From Lacticaseibacillus jixianensis (GTDB taxonomy: Bacteria; Bacillota; Bacilli; Lactobacillales; Lactobacillaceae), in assembly GCF_003946485.1 (NCBI RefSeq), contig NZ_RHOJ01000003.1, positions 62,001-126,000 of the forward strand: a DNA stretch of 64,000 bases, read 5' to 3'. The position numbers and the translations under genes are program-made. Positions 52,953 to 64,000 of the stretch are shown piece by piece (within the stretch, counting starts at the first letter, position 1; each line of letters starts with the position of its first letter). The notes under the pieces are model-generated. The model did no database searches and was not told the DNA's origin. It saw only the letters and a program-made list of their open reading frames with translations.

Positions 52953-54009
52953 TGACAGAAAATTGATGCGTATTCGTTATCGCAACCTACTCATATTACT
53001 CGTGTTGGCGGCGGGCTTGACCCTTGCAATTTTTGGCGCGAATTATGCGCAGCGGGCCCACAGCTACGCGGCGCGGCCGACCCAGACCGAATTTCTGAGT
53101 AGTCAGAAGCGGCTGGTGCGGCAGGAGCGCAAGGAAGGCGATACCGAAGAAAAGCTGACGTACTCAGCCTTTCTCAGGGATAGCTACCAGCTCTACTTCA
53201 ACTACGGCCAGGACCCGCTGCCGGCGGAAAACGGGGGCATCACGGTCAACCTTTACTTTATTCTCGCAGTCTACGCGGTCGGCATCTTGGTCGCGGCAAT
53301 GGACGGCCTTTCCGGGTTTGACCGCTTCCTGGCGGGACTCGGGACTGCTAGGCGCAAACTGTACTGGGCCAAAATGCGGTTTTTCCTGCCAGTGGTTGCA
53401 GGTTTAAGCGTAGCAGTACCGGGCGTGCTGGTGGCAACGTACTATCTGACGTATCCCGCCAGGCTGATCAACCTCGATGGGCAAAGCTTGGCCCTGATCC
53501 TCTTGTATAATTTGGTCATGACCGTGGCCGCCTTTCTGATCGGTCACCTGCTGGGGCAACTGATTGGCAAGCCGCTGGTCCTGGCGGTGGTGGCGGTCCT
53601 GTTAGTGCCCACACTGAATAACTCGTTGGAGCGCGCAACGCTGATTTGGCGCTTCCTGACGGCCGGGCTAGGGACTGGCGGCAGTTTATTTACCCCCGGG
53701 CTGACCTACTGGTGGGTCGTTGCTGCCGCCGCCGGGTTAGCCATTGGCGCCGCTTTGCTGGGGATGAGCCTGTACGCCCGCATCTCGCTGGAGCGGCGAC
53801 GGGCATTACTGACGGCACCGGCGCTCCGCTGGCCACTGATCGCCTTGGCCACTGCGCTAATGATCCTCAACTTTGGCAAGATGACCAGCCGCGGAATGAC
53901 CGTTGATTCTGCGATCCTGTTGGCGCTGATTGGCCTTGGACTGGGGCTGGTTTGGCAGTTCTGGCCGGTTCTCGCGACCGCCGTGCGGGGCATGGAGCAC
54001 GTGAACTAA
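52945..54009 (+). CDS. ABC-2-type membrane protein of the GntR-controlled transporter
   Basis: A 354-residue membrane protein. One helix at residues 15-35, an outside segment rich in charged residues (about 40-95), then six or seven further helices to about residue 345. No strong family motif, but co-translation with the YtrB-like ATPase (8-nt overlap, GGGGAGG upstream) makes it the transport partner. Substrate unknown. Start chosen at ATG 52945; the open frame to 52906 is within the ATPase gene. Confidence 0.75.
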   Translation: MVDDRKLMRIRYRNLLILLVLAAGLTLAIFGANYAQRAHSYAARPTQTEFLSSQKRLVRQERKEGDTEEKLTYSAFLRDSYQLYFNYGQDPLPAENGGITVNLYFILAVYAVGILVAAMDGLSGFDRFLAGLGTARRKLYWAKMRFFLPVVAGLSVAVPGVLVATYYLTYPARLINLDGQSLALILLYNLVMTVAAFLIGHLLGQLIGKPLVLAVVAVLLVPTLNNSLERATLIWRFLTAGLGTGGSLFTPGLTYWWVVAAAAGLAIGAALLGMSLYARISLERRRALLTAPALRWPLIALATALMILNFGKMTSRGMTVDSAILLALIGLGLGLVWQFWPVLATAVRGMEHVN

Positions 54010-54082
54010 GCGGTCGACAGCTAGGCGGGGTGCGACTAGGCTTCCCCCTAAGCCTGTTAAGTCTTTGCACCTTGCAAAAATA

Positions 54083-54124
54083 GGCACCGAGACCGCATCC
54101 TGCCGTCTCGGTGCCTTTGTTTTC
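54083..54124. terminator. Bidirectional terminator between the ABC-2 permease and the LCP gene
   Basis: An 11-bp perfect stem (GGCACCGAGAC and complement), T-rich on both sides (TTTGTTTT rightward, TATTTTT leftward). The 70 bp before it show nothing. Confidence 0.85.
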
Positions 54125-55202
54125 ATAGGTCTGGATTGTAGATCACATAGGTCTGCGCTGCCGCATTGTCCCAGTTGAAGGACTGATTGGCGTTGTTCTC
54201 GCGCACGTTCTGGTTATTGATGGTTTCTTTGCTGAGGCCCAGGGCGGCGCGCAGGCGGTCTGAGACGCGCTGCAGCTCCGCCGTGGCCGGGATCTGGTAA
54301 GAGGCCGGTCCGGGGTAGACCAGGGCGTCGTGGCCCTGCAGTGTGCTGGACTTGATCGTCTTGGCGGCGCCCCGGTAGTTTTGCACCAGGGCCATCATAT
54401 CCGCAAACGAGAGGTTGGTCTGCATGTTGCTGGAGACGGTCTTCAGCAGCTGATCGAAGTTCTTCAGCGTGTCAGTCGAGAGTGCCTTCTTGACAATGGC
54501 CTTGATGACCTCTTGCTGGCGCTTCTGGCGGCCGTAGTCGCCTTGCGGATCGGCGTGGCGCATCCGCGCGTAGGCGAGTGCTTGCCCGCCGTCCAGGTGC
54601 ATCTTGCCCTTGGTGAAGTGGTAGCTGCCCACGTGCGGGTCGCTCCAGGAAAAGGCGACGTTCACGTCCACCCCGCCCACGGCATCGACAATTTTTTCCA
54701 GGGCGCCCATGTTGACGGTGAGGTAGTACTTGATCGGCACGTTTACGAGGGCAGCGGCGGTGTTGACCGCCATCTTGGAGCCGCCGATCTCGTAGGCGGC
54801 GTTGATTTTCTGCATGTTGAACGACTTGGTGCCGATCATCTTGGCCGCCGTGTCACGCGGCAGAGAAACCATGGTTGTCTTCTCGCTTTGCGGGTTGACC
54901 ACCACCACGATCATTGTGTCGGAGCGCCCGGTGTCGCTGCGCCCGAACGCACCAGTATCGGTGCCCAGCAGTAGCACCGCGAACGGCTTTTTCTGCTGAA
55001 TGGTCCGCGCGACAGTACCGGCGCTGCCGTCCTCGGTGCCGATCCCTTGATAAGTCGAGTTCATTGCGTACTTGGTCAACGAATACAGGCGCAAACCGTA
55101 AGCACCCAAGGCCACCAGGGCCGTGGTGACGATCAGGATCATGATTTTAAAAAGCGGCCGGTGCGGTTTTTGGCTCTGCCGGCGAGTGACGCGACTGTCC
55201 AT
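54123..55202 (-). CDS. LytR-CpsA-Psr (LCP) family cell-wall glycopolymer ligase
   Basis: A 359-residue membrane-anchored protein: short basic cytoplasmic tail, one helix (about residues 20-40), then the LCP domain. LLLGTDTGAFGRSDTGRSDTM, SLPRDTAAKM, INAAYEIGG and ALAYARMRHADPQGDYGRQKRQQ hold the catalytic Asp and Arg residues. LCP enzymes attach teichoic acids or polysaccharides from undecaprenyl carriers to peptidoglycan on the cell surface. The C-terminal tail (Asn-rich, with NWDNAAAQTYVIYNPDL) resembles other lactobacillus LCPs. Single-gene unit. Confidence 0.92.
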   Translation of the reverse strand: MDSRVTRRQSQKPHRPLFKIMILIVTTALVALGAYGLRLYSLTKYAMNSTYQGIGTEDGSAGTVARTIQQKKPFAVLLLGTDTGAFGRSDTGRSDTMIVVVVNPQSEKTTMVSLPRDTAAKMIGTKSFNMQKINAAYEIGGSKMAVNTAAALVNVPIKYYLTVNMGALEKIVDAVGGVDVNVAFSWSDPHVGSYHFTKGKMHLDGGQALAYARMRHADPQGDYGRQKRQQEVIKAIVKKALSTDTLKNFDQLLKTVSSNMQTNLSFADMMALVQNYRGAAKTIKSSTLQGHDALVYPGPASYQIPATAELQRVSDRLRAALGLSKETINNQNVRENNANQSFNWDNAAAQTYVIYNPDL

Positions 55203-55297
55203 GAGGGGCCTCGTTTCATCAGTTTAAAATTAGTATACCGCGTTGGTGAGGTGGGATTTGCGGGGCGCCTGACTTTAACGGAGCTTTAACTAATCCT

Positions 55298-55927
55298 TCA
55301 GTGCCACATCGCGTAGCCCAGCGTGAGTGCCAGCATGCCAATGTGGGCGATCAGTGGCGTCTGCACGCTGCCGGTCTGCTTGTACAGGTATGCGTAGGTA
55401 ATACCGACCAGCGTGCCGGTCAGCCAGTGCGCGGGATCAGTGGCTAACGCGAACAGTAAGCCGGAGATCAGCGCCGCCCCGAACACGCTGGTGATGCCCG
55501 CAAGGTTGCCGAAAATGACCCGGCGAAACGCATACTCTTCCAGAACTGGCAACGCCCACACTAGGGCCAGTGCGTAAAAGGGGACGCTGTGCAGCGCAGA
55601 GGTGGCTTGGGTCAGCGTGGGCGCCGCGGTGCGAAACAGAACGGCTTCCAGCCAGGTGCCGAGCAGCTCGACGATGAGCACGATAGCGACACCGGACACG
55701 CCCCACACCACCCGCGTCTGGGCGCTAGCCACCCCGGGCGCCTCGATGGTGTTCGGCACCACCAGCCGGCGGTCGCACCGCCACGCGATCAAAGCGCCGA
55801 GGACGGCTAAACCGGTCGTGGCCCAGAGCCCGCTTTCGCCGGGCCACAGATGTAAGATGAGCATACTTCCGAGCAGGACCCCGAGATAGAGGCCGAGGAT
55901 CTGCACCGCATGTTTTTGTAAAGACAT
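55298..55927 (-). CDS. CPBP family intramembrane metalloprotease
   Basis: A 209-residue membrane protein with about six helices. The CAAX-protease/bacteriocin-processing signature EEYAFRR (about residues 137-143) supplies the Glu pair; GLLFALATDPAHWLTGTLVG carries the His motif and PLIAHIGMLALTLG the last. Members act in prenyl-protein processing, bacteriocin immunity or envelope signalling; no bacteriocin gene is visible nearby. Start chosen at ATG 55927 (GGGAGG, 6-nt spacing). Confidence 0.85.
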   Translation of the reverse strand: MSLQKHAVQILGLYLGVLLGSMLILHLWPGESGLWATTGLAVLGALIAWRCDRRLVVPNTIEAPGVASAQTRVVWGVSGVAIVLIVELLGTWLEAVLFRTAAPTLTQATSALHSVPFYALALVWALPVLEEYAFRRVIFGNLAGITSVFGAALISGLLFALATDPAHWLTGTLVGITYAYLYKQTGSVQTPLIAHIGMLALTLGYAMWH

Positions 55928-56000
55928 AGGAAACCTCCCTGAAGCGGCGGTGAGGGGCCTGCGCGCCTCGCCGCTTGCGAATAAATGTAGTATAGCAGAA

Positions 56001-56081
56001 TTAGCACTTAGGGGTTGCAATTGCTAATCTGATTGGGTATAGTATCTAGTGTAGTTAGCACTTAGAGATTAAGAGTGCTAA
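56001..56081 (+). promoter_or_regulatory. groESL promoter flanked by two CIRCE operators
   Basis: CIRCE 2 at 56055-56081: TTAGCACTT, 9 nt, GAGTGCTAA, near perfect. CIRCE 1 at 56001-56027: TTAGCACTT, 9 nt, AATTGCTAA, degenerate in the right arm. Between and overlapping them, TTGCAA (56015-56020), 17 nt, TATAGT (56038-56043). HrcA repression at either site would block the promoter or early transcription. Confidence 0.9.
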
Positions 56082-56117
56082 GGCACATTATAATTTTGTG
56101 AATATGGAGGGATCGTT

Positions 56118-56402
56118 TTGTTAAAACCATTAGGTGATCGCGTCGTCGTTTCAGTTGAGGAAGAGCAAGAGGAAACTGTAGGCGGCATCGTGCTGGCCAA
56201 CAACGCTAAGCAAAAGCCGCAGCAAGGCACCATCGTTGCCGTTGGTGAAGGCGCCCTGAGTCCAGAAGGCAAGCGTCTGCCAATGGCCGTCAAGAAAGGC
56301 GACAAGGTCCTCTATGACAAGTACGCGGGGTCTGAAGTGAAGGTTGACGGTGATGACTACCTGGTCCTGCACGAAAAGGACATCATGGGGATCGTCGACT
56401 AG
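56118..56402 (+). CDS. groES: Co-chaperonin GroES
   Basis: A 94-residue chaperonin lid: [20 protein letters not shown] with the mobile loop [16 protein letters not shown], and a C-terminal [15 protein letters not shown]. It begins at TTG 56118, with GGAGGG 6 nt upstream; no better ATG or GTG exists, so this is a genuine TTG start. Cotranscribed with groEL under HrcA/CIRCE control. Confidence 0.97.
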   Translation: MLKPLGDRVVVSVEEEQEETVGGIVLANNAKQKPQQGTIVAVGEGALSPEGKRLPMAVKKGDKVLYDKYAGSEVKVDGDDYLVLHEKDIMGIVD

Positions 56403-56448
56403 GCTTTGATCACAGCAATTCCTGCATTAACTATATATTATGAGGTGA

Positions 56449-58083
<1,635 letters not shown>

Positions 58084-58098
58084 TCTAGCTTCACAATC

Positions 58099-58138
58099 AA
58101 AGACGGTGGCTTGCTGCGTGCAAGCGACCGTCTTTTTA
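58099..58138 (+). terminator. Terminator after groEL
   Basis: AAAGACGGT pairs with ACCGTCTTT, with an inner CTTGC/GCAAG, then a T-rich tail. Confidence 0.85.
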
Positions 58139-58224
58139 TTTTCTTGGCCCGGGCCGCGAGCGCGCTTGCCCGGTTGACCATCATGGTATATTTAAGACAC
58201 ATACTGAAAGGGAGCTGATGCGCC

Positions 58225-58575
58225 GTGAAACTGATCGAGAATCCCATTCGTTTGAACTTTAGTCTGCACAAGACACTGCCGTACACCATGCGGTACCTGT
58301 ACGGGAAAAGTAACGTCAAGACGTTCCGGCTGTACACACTGGGCTCAGTCCACGTCTACATGATCGAGGGCTTTGACCGGCTGGACGTCGTGATGACCCA
58401 TGAGCACCGCACAATCAAGCAAGCCGAGATCGACCATGTCCTTCAAACGCTCCTGCCCAAGGACAACCCGGCCGACCTGAAAATCTCGCACACGGCCAAA
58501 GATGAGATCGAAGGCGACCTGCACAAGAAGATCCGGGTCAAGGATCTGGTCATCATCGAAAAGCCACTGAAATAA
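58225..58575 (+). CDS. Small conserved protein, probably DUF1827 family
   Basis: A 116-residue cytoplasmic protein rich in basic and hydrophobic residues (KTFRLYTLGSVHVYMIEGFD, MTHEHRTIKQAEIDHVL). No catalytic motif seen. Lactobacillales carry a DUF1827 protein of this size, which I offer only as a likely match from memory. GTG start at 58225, 11 nt after AAAGGGAG. Monocistronic, between groEL and mutS, with its own terminator. Confidence 0.6.
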   Translation: MKLIENPIRLNFSLHKTLPYTMRYLYGKSNVKTFRLYTLGSVHVYMIEGFDRLDVVMTHEHRTIKQAEIDHVLQTLLPKDNPADLKISHTAKDEIEGDLHKKIRVKDLVIIEKPLK

Positions 58576-58582
58576 GTCGATT

Positions 58583-58614
58583 GCCCGCCGAGGAACCTGC
58601 TCGGTGGGCTTTTT
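58583..58614 (+). terminator. Terminator after the DUF1827-like gene
   Basis: GCCCGCCGAG pairs with CTCGGTGGGC, then TTTTT. Confidence 0.85.
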
Positions 58615-58683
58615 GAACCGCGGCATAGCGGCCGAATAAATGGTAAAATATGGGGTAGTTTTCACTTAAAAAGGAGCACGGTC

Positions 58684-61257
58684 ATGGCTAAAGCAGCAAG
58701 CGTCACCCCGATGATGCAGCAGTATCAGAAAATCAAGGATCAGTACCCAGATGCGTTTCTTTTCTACCGCATCGGGGATTTTTATGAGCTGTTCAACGAT
58801 GATGCCATCAAAGGGTCACAGCTGCTGGAGCTGACTTTGACCGCGCGGAGTAAAAGTGCCGACAACCCGATCCCGATGTGCGGGGTGCCGCACCACGCGG
58901 CGCAGTCCTACATCGACATCCTGGTCGACCACGGCTACAAGGTCGCCATCTGTGAACAGATGGAAGACCCCAAAAAGGCCGTCGGGATGGTCAAGCGCGA
59001 GGTGATCCAGCTGGTCACGCCCGGGACCAAAATGGACGTTAAGATCGGTGAGGCCAAGTCCAACAACTATCTGGCCGCGGTGATCCCAGCGAAGGGCAAG
59101 TACGGACTCGCCTATGCGGATCTGTCCACAGGCGAGTTTAAGGTCACCACGTTGACCAACCGCTTTACCCTGCAAAACGAACTCGGTGCGCTGGGCAGCC
59201 GCGAGATCGTGGTGCCTGACGGGCTCAGCGATGCGGATGCCAAACTGCTGGGCCAGGGCGAGCGGCTGCTCAGCAAGGCCGACGCGGTGGTGTCTGCCGA
59301 GGCCAGCTACATTAGCCAGGATCTGACGGATACCCTGCAGGTGCAGGTCGTCTCCATGCTGATGCAGTACCTGCTGACGACGCAAAAGCGCAGCCTGGCG
59401 CACATTCAAAAGGCGGTGGCGTACGCGCCGGCCGAGTACCTGGAAATGGACCAGGACGCCCGCACCAACCTTGACATCATTAAGAACTCCCGCACCGGAC
59501 GCAAAGGAGATACGCTCCTTTCAGTTCTGGACAAGACCAAGACGGCAATGGGCGGGCGGCTGATGAAGCACTGGCTGGACCGGCCCCTGCTGGACCTGAA
59601 CGCCATTTCGACGCGGCAAAATCAGGTCCAGTCGCTGCTGGAGCACTACTTTGAGCGTTCTGCGCTGCAGGACCACCTGACGAAGGTGTACGATCTCGAA
59701 CGGCTGGCCGGCCGGGTGGCGTTTGGGACGGTGAACGGGCGCGACCTGATCCAGTTGCAGACGTCGTTGGACCAGATCCCCACAATTCAAGATATCCTGA
59801 CCAAGCTGGACGACGGCAGTTTCACGCCGCTGCTCAAGGCCATCGATCCGGTGCAGGACGTGGCCGGGCTGATTCGCCGGGCCATTGAACCCGAGCCGCC
59901 CATCTCCATCACGGACGGTGGGGTGATCATGCGCGGCTACGATAAGCAGCTGGATGAGTATCGCGACGCCCAGGCCAACTCTAAGCAATGGATCGCGGAC
60001 CTTGAAGCGTCTGAGCGGGAGAAGACGGGGATCCACAATTTGCGGATCCGCTACAACAAGGTTTTTGGCTACTACATCGAGGTCACCAACAGCAACCTCG
60101 ACAAGGTGCCAGAGGACCGCTACGAGCGCAAGCAGACCCTGACCAACGCCGAGCGCTTCACCACGCCGGAGCTGAAGGCCAAGGAAAGCACTATCCTAGA
60201 GGCAGAGGAGCGCGCCACCGGGCTGGAGTACGACCTGTTCCAGAAAATTCGCGACCAGGTCAAGGCCCAGATCGCACGCCTGCAAAAGCTGGCCGCTCAA
60301 ATCGCCGGCCTGGACGTCCTTCAGAGTTTTGCCGTGGTCGCCGAAGACCAGCATTACGTGCGGCCAACCATGCACGCGGGCAGCCACGACCTGACGATCC
60401 ACGGCGGCCGCCACCCTGTGGTCGAGGAAGTGCTCGGCGAGGCCAAGTACATCCCCAACGACGTGATCATGGATGGCAAGACGGACATCCTGCTGATCAC
60501 CGGGCCGAACATGTCCGGGAAAAGCACGTACATGCGCCAGCTCGCCCTGACGGTGATCATGGCGCAGGCCGGCTCGTTTGTGCCGGCCGACGACGCGGAC
60601 CTGCCGATTTTTGACCAGATCTTCACCCGGATCGGGGCGGCCGATGACCTTGCCAACGGCCAAAGCACCTTCATGGTCGAGATGCTGGAGGCCAACGCGG
60701 CGCTCAGTCACGCCACGGCGTCCAGCCTGATCCTGTTTGATGAGATCGGCCGCGGGACCGCGACTTACGATGGCATGGCGCTGGCGCAGGCCATTATCGA
60801 GTACCTGCACGATCACGTGCACGCCAAGACCCTGTTTTCGACCCATTACCACGAGCTGACGGCACTGGAAGACAGCCTGGCTAGGCTGACCAACGTTCAC
60901 GTCGGGGCGGTCGAGGAGCACGGCAACCTCGTGTTCTTACACAAAATGATGCCGGGCCCGGCCGACAAGTCCTACGGGATCCACGTGGCCAAGCTGGCTG
61001 GCCTGCCGAGTTCGCTGCTGGACCGCGCGGACACCATCCTCACGCACCTGGAGGACGCAGCGCCAGAGCACACCCCACAGCCGGCAGCGGCGGTGGGGGA
61101 GCAGGAAGCGCAGCTCAGTTTGTTCACGCCGGAGCCGGTCAAACCCAAGGCTAATCCGGTGCTTAAGAAGCTGGAGAAGTTCGACCTCATGGCGGCCACG
61201 CCAATGGACGCGATGAACCTGTTGTACGACCTGCAGAAGCAATTAAAGAAGAAGTGA
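58684..61257 (+). CDS. mutS: DNA mismatch repair protein MutS
   Basis: An 857-residue MutS. Mismatch-binding [11 protein letters not shown] with the Phe-x-Glu wedge (about residues 30-40), the connector and lever regions, and the ATPase: Walker [17 protein letters not shown] (about 605), DELGRGT-type Walker B seen as [16 protein letters not shown] and the signature STFMVEMLE. The C-terminus ends with a helix for tetramer/clamp contacts. AAAAAGGAGCACGGTC precedes ATG 58684. Coupled to mutL, 4 nt away. Confidence 0.98.
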   Translation: MAKAASVTPMMQQYQKIKDQYPDAFLFYRIGDFYELFNDDAIKGSQLLELTLTARSKSADNPIPMCGVPHHAAQSYIDILVDHGYKVAICEQMEDPKKAVGMVKREVIQLVTPGTKMDVKIGEAKSNNYLAAVIPAKGKYGLAYADLSTGEFKVTTLTNRFTLQNELGALGSREIVVPDGLSDADAKLLGQGERLLSKADAVVSAEASYISQDLTDTLQVQVVSMLMQYLLTTQKRSLAHIQKAVAYAPAEYLEMDQDARTNLDIIKNSRTGRKGDTLLSVLDKTKTAMGGRLMKHWLDRPLLDLNAISTRQNQVQSLLEHYFERSALQDHLTKVYDLERLAGRVAFGTVNGRDLIQLQTSLDQIPTIQDILTKLDDGSFTPLLKAIDPVQDVAGLIRRAIEPEPPISITDGGVIMRGYDKQLDEYRDAQANSKQWIADLEASEREKTGIHNLRIRYNKVFGYYIEVTNSNLDKVPEDRYERKQTLTNAERFTTPELKAKESTILEAEERATGLEYDLFQKIRDQVKAQIARLQKLAAQIAGLDVLQSFAVVAEDQHYVRPTMHAGSHDLTIHGGRHPVVEEVLGEAKYIPNDVIMDGKTDILLITGPNMSGKSTYMRQLALTVIMAQAGSFVPADDADLPIFDQIFTRIGAADDLANGQSTFMVEMLEANAALSHATASSLILFDEIGRGTATYDGMALAQAIIEYLHDHVHAKTLFSTHYHELTALEDSLARLTNVHVGAVEEHGNLVFLHKMMPGPADKSYGIHVAKLAGLPSSLLDRADTILTHLEDAAPEHTPQPAAAVGEQEAQLSLFTPEPVKPKANPVLKKLEKFDLMAATPMDAMNLLYDLQKQLKKK

Positions 61258-61261
61258 GCGT

Positions 61262-63226
61262 ATGCCAAAAATTCATCAACTGTCCACGACGCTGAGCAAT
61301 CAGATCGCCGCCGGGGAAGTGATCGAGCGGCCGGCTTCCGTTGTGAAGGAGCTGGTTGAAAACGCGATCGACGCCGGCGCCAGTCAGGTCGACGTGACGG
61401 TGGCAGAGGCCGGCCTCAAGACCATCAAGGTGGTCGATAACGGCAGCGGCATTGAACCTGAGGACGTGCCAACGGCGTTTCTGCGGCACGCAACGTCCAA
61501 AATTGCGACGACGCGTGACCTCTTTAACGTGCACAGCCTAGGTTTTCGCGGTGAGGCGCTCGCGTCCATCGCCGCGGTCGCCGACGTGACACTGGCGACC
61601 GCCACTGCGGCGGGATTGGGCACCATTGCCCACATCAAGGGCGGTCAGATGCTGGATCAGCATTCTGAAGGGCTGCGCCAGGGCACCCAGATCACCGTCA
61701 ACGACCTGTTTTACAACACGCCGGCCCGGCTGAAGTATGTGCAGTCGCAAAGCACGGAGCTCAACCACATTTTGGACATTATCGACCGGCTGGCACTCGG
61801 CCACCCGGAGATCGCTTTTTCCCTGAAAAACAAGGACCGTGTCGTGATCAAAACGGCGGGGTCGCGCGACCTGCAGCAGACCATCGCGGGGATCTACTCC
61901 GTCGCGGTGGCCAAAAGCATGCTGGCGTTTCAGGGGGAGGACAACGACTTTCGGGTGCACGGCTACATGAGCCTGCCCGACACCACCCGTTCGTCGCGTA
62001 ATTACATCAGTCTGATGATCAACGGGCGCTACATCAAGAACTTCCAGCTGATGAAGGCCTTCATTGCGGGCTACGGCTCCAAGCTGATGGTGGGGCGGTA
62101 CCCGCTGGCGGTCATCGCCGTGGAGATGGACCCGCTGCTCGTCGACGTGAACGTGCACCCGACCAAGCAGGAGGTCCGCCTGAGCAAGGAGGACCAGCTC
62201 GGCGCGCTGCTGACTGAAACGATTCGCACCCGCCTGGGCCAGGAAAACCTGATCCCGGACGCGCTGCACAACCTCCGCCAGCACCGCCCGGTCGATATGG
62301 ATCAGCTGACCATCGCGCTGAACCAGGCGTCGCGCGCGATGCCGGACCCGCCGAGCGCACCAAGCATGGTGGGTGAGCAGCAAGCGCCAGCCGCTCGGCC
62401 GCTGCCCAGTGCCCCGGCCCAAGCGGCCGGTCACGCAGCGCAGGCGTCTGGCGCTGAAGCCGACACCGGCCTTTCGATCAGCGACCTGGACGACCGGCCG
62501 ATTTTTGATGAGCCCGACCGCTTGGCGGCGTGGGACGCCAAGTATCAGCGGCCGGCCTTGACCGAAACGCCAGTGCCCCCGACGCTGGTTGCCGCTGCCC
62601 CGCCCAAGGAGCGGTTCCCCAGCGAGCTGCGCTACCTGGCCCAGGTGCACGGGACCTACCTGTTAGCCGAGGCGCCGGACGGCTTGTACATGCTTGACCA
62701 GCACGCTGCTCAGGAGCGCGTGAACTACGAACGGCTAAGGCGGGAGATCGGGGAGGTCGCAAGCGACGAGCAGGCGCTGCTCGTGCCGATCACCTTGGAC
62801 TACCCAGCCAGCGACGCCGTGGCGATCCGCGCCAAGCGCGCTGTGCTGGAAGGTGTCGGCATTTTTCTAGAGGACTTCGGCCAAAACACGTTCGTCGTCC
62901 GCCAGCACCCGACGTGGTTCAAGAAGGGTGAAGAGGAAGCGACAATTCGCGCCATCATCGACTGGGTGTTGGACGAGGGCCACGTGACCGTCGCGGCGTT
63001 TCGCGAGAAGACGGCCATCATGATGAGCTGTAAGCAGGCTATCAAAGCCAATCACCACATTGACCGGCCCCAGGCGGAGGCGCTGCTCAAGAACCTCGCG
63101 CAGTGCGAGAATCCGTTCAACTGCCCGCACGGCCGCCCGACCTTGGTCCACTTCTCAAACACGGACTTGGAGAAAATGTTTAAACGGATCCAGGACAGTC
63201 ACCAGAGTTTCGGAGGGGCAAAATGA
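61262..63226 (+). CDS. mutL: DNA mismatch repair protein MutL (endonuclease type)
   Basis: A 654-residue MutL. GHKL ATPase with [20 protein letters not shown] and DNGSGI, and [13 protein letters not shown] Pro/Ala-rich linker (about 365-440) joins the C-terminal domain, where [12 protein letters not shown] is the metal-dependent nicking motif and NCPHGRPT completes the site. So strand discrimination does not need MutH. Stop overlaps maf by 4 nt. Confidence 0.98.
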   Translation: MPKIHQLSTTLSNQIAAGEVIERPASVVKELVENAIDAGASQVDVTVAEAGLKTIKVVDNGSGIEPEDVPTAFLRHATSKIATTRDLFNVHSLGFRGEALASIAAVADVTLATATAAGLGTIAHIKGGQMLDQHSEGLRQGTQITVNDLFYNTPARLKYVQSQSTELNHILDIIDRLALGHPEIAFSLKNKDRVVIKTAGSRDLQQTIAGIYSVAVAKSMLAFQGEDNDFRVHGYMSLPDTTRSSRNYISLMINGRYIKNFQLMKAFIAGYGSKLMVGRYPLAVIAVEMDPLLVDVNVHPTKQEVRLSKEDQLGALLTETIRTRLGQENLIPDALHNLRQHRPVDMDQLTIALNQASRAMPDPPSAPSMVGEQQAPAARPLPSAPAQAAGHAAQASGAEADTGLSISDLDDRPIFDEPDRLAAWDAKYQRPALTETPVPPTLVAAAPPKERFPSELRYLAQVHGTYLLAEAPDGLYMLDQHAAQERVNYERLRREIGEVASDEQALLVPITLDYPASDAVAIRAKRAVLEGVGIFLEDFGQNTFVVRQHPTWFKKGEEEATIRAIIDWVLDEGHVTVAAFREKTAIMMSCKQAIKANHHIDRPQAEALLKNLAQCENPFNCPHGRPTLVHFSNTDLEKMFKRIQDSHQSFGGAK

Positions 63227-63777
63227 TCATTCTGGCCAGTCAATCACCGCGCCGCCAGGAACTGCTGCGGCGGATCGTGACTGAATTTAAGGTGGAACCT
63301 GCCGCCATCGATGAGCGGGCGCTGCTGGTCCTGCCGCCGCGCGCATACGTTCAGCGCCTGGCCGCGGCCAAGTGCGGGGCGGTCGCCCAGCAGCATCCCG
63401 GCGCGACGGTGATCGCCGCCGACACGATGGTGGCGTTCAACGGCGAGCTGCTAGGCAAACCACAGACGCCAAGTGCGGCGCAGGCGATGCTGACGACGCT
63501 ATCCGGGCAGACGCATCAGGTGCACACGGGTCTGTGTGTGTACTGGCCGGACAAGACCATGCGGCAGGTCGTGGTGACCACCGAGGTGACCTTTTGGCCG
63601 CTGACGGCGGCAGAAATCGAGGATTACGTGGCGACCGGCGAGCCGCTTGATAAGGCTGGCGCATACGGGATCCAGGGGCAGGGGGCGCTATTGGTCAAGG
63701 CGATTCAGGGCGATTTTTATAACGTTGTCGGCCTGCCGATCAGTACCCTCGCCCGCCTGCTCAACGCTAGAAAATAA
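63223..63777 (+). CDS. maf: Maf-like nucleoside triphosphate pyrophosphatase
   Basis: A 184-residue Maf protein: [17 protein letters not shown] (the SxSPRR motif), [20 protein letters not shown] and [19 protein letters not shown]. Family members hydrolyse dTTP/UTP and modified nucleotides to prevent misincorporation. ATG overlaps the mutL stop (ATGA). A terminator follows 3 nt after the stop. Placement behind mutSL groups three replication-fidelity genes. Confidence 0.95.
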   Translation: MIILASQSPRRQELLRRIVTEFKVEPAAIDERALLVLPPRAYVQRLAAAKCGAVAQQHPGATVIAADTMVAFNGELLGKPQTPSAAQAMLTTLSGQTHQVHTGLCVYWPDKTMRQVVVTTEVTFWPLTAAEIEDYVATGEPLDKAGAYGIQGQGALLVKAIQGDFYNVVGLPISTLARLLNARK

Positions 63778-63779
63778 AG

Positions 63780-63811
63780 ATAAGTCGACTTAGTGGCCGG
63801 CTTATTTTTTT
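63780..63811 (+). terminator. Terminator after maf
   Basis: ATAAGTCG pairs with CGGCTTAT (one G-T), then a long T-tract. Confidence 0.8.
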
Positions 63812-63892
63812 GGCCTTAAAATAATGGCGCCTTAAGAAATTCGGGAAGTTTCGCCTGAAGTGCGGAATAGCTGATCGTCAGGAGGTGAGACT

Positions 63893-64000
63893 ATGCGATG
63901 GTGGCGGGGCGGTGCGCTAGTGGGCGCGTTGGCGTTTGCGGCGCTGTGTTGGCTTGATGATCCGCAGCAGGTGTGGGCCGCGGATGTGACCGTGCCGACG
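63893..64000 (+). CDS. N-terminus of an exported protein (partial)
   Basis: ATG 63893 opens a frame running off the window. The 36 visible residues are a signal peptide: a basic start (RWWRGG), a hydrophobic core ALVGALAFAALCWL, and a probable signal peptidase I site after VWA. CAGGAGGTGAG lies 6-7 nt upstream. Mature part too short to classify. Confidence 0.7.
   Translation, partial: MRWWRGGALVGALAFAALCWLDDPQQVWAADVTVPT

Noticed and set aside
63893-64000. WxL or other named surface-protein family for the last partial gene
   Set aside because: Only the signal peptide and a few mature residues are visible.

Overview
The window is a stretch of chromosome from a GC-rich member of the Lactobacillaceae (Firmicutes). 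This rests on gene content and order: gltX–cysS–mrnC–rlmB–rae1–sigH–rpmG–secE–nusG–rplK–rplA–rplJ–rplL, tadA–SRP RNA–dnaX–ebfC–recR–yaaL–tmk–darA–holB–yabA–rsmI, and tsaB–rimI–tsaD–ABC-F–rex…groES–groEL–mutS–mutL. Shine-Dalgarno sites are strong, ATGA or TGATG gene overlaps are frequent, and intrinsic terminators are abundant. The genus cannot be fixed from the sequence alone.

Layout. 1–5.3 kb: end of gltX, recQ, and the cysS–mrnC–rlmB–rae1 operon. 5.3–10.5 kb (minus strand): a tightly overlapping five-gene operon holding a sulfonate/nitrate-type ABC transporter, an acyl-adenylating ligase and an OafA-type membrane acyltransferase. 10.9 kb: a SigH/ComX-type sigma factor. 11.5–20.3 kb: a flavin-based extracellular electron transfer (EET) locus with dmkB, eetB, eetA and ndh2 on the minus strand, and pplA, fmnB, dmkA and a second UbiA-family prenyltransferase on the plus strand. 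20.3–28 kb: rpmG–secE–nusG–rplKA, then an opuCABCD osmoprotectant transporter, then rplJL. Compared with the usual Firmicute order, the accessory blocks (ABC operon, EET locus, opuC) sit inside the ancestral sigH–ribosomal protein cluster.

28–41.4 kb: a lipoprotein, rRNA/tRNA modification genes, SRP RNA, an ABC exporter, then the dnaX and tmk/holB replication-repair clusters, an acyl-ACP thioesterase, a Nth-like glycosylase and asparaginase. 41.4–46 kb: a tetrahydrofolate riboswitch with folT, and two zinc-ribbon membrane proteins. 45.9–46.3 kb: an apparently free-standing, highly structured RNA of about 380 nt with its own promoter and terminator, whose family I could not assign. 46.4–64 kb: t6A-synthesis genes, ABC-F, Rex, a GntR-controlled ABC transporter, an LCP ligase, a CPBP protease, GroESL under two CIRCE sites, mutSL, maf and the start of an exported protein.

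The most unusual content is noncoding. Four intergenic arrays (16.76–17.15, 22.71–23.14, 32.03–32.83 and 42.44–42.98 kb) hold about 17 copies of a 115–173 bp element that folds into a long segmented hairpin. Stem sequences differ between copies but pairing is kept by compensatory changes, linkers are conserved, and three of the four arrays begin 4–9 nt after the T-tract of an intrinsic terminator. Two copies carry an extra related hairpin module of about 46 bp. These repeats and the unassigned RNA are the main candidates for something undescribed.
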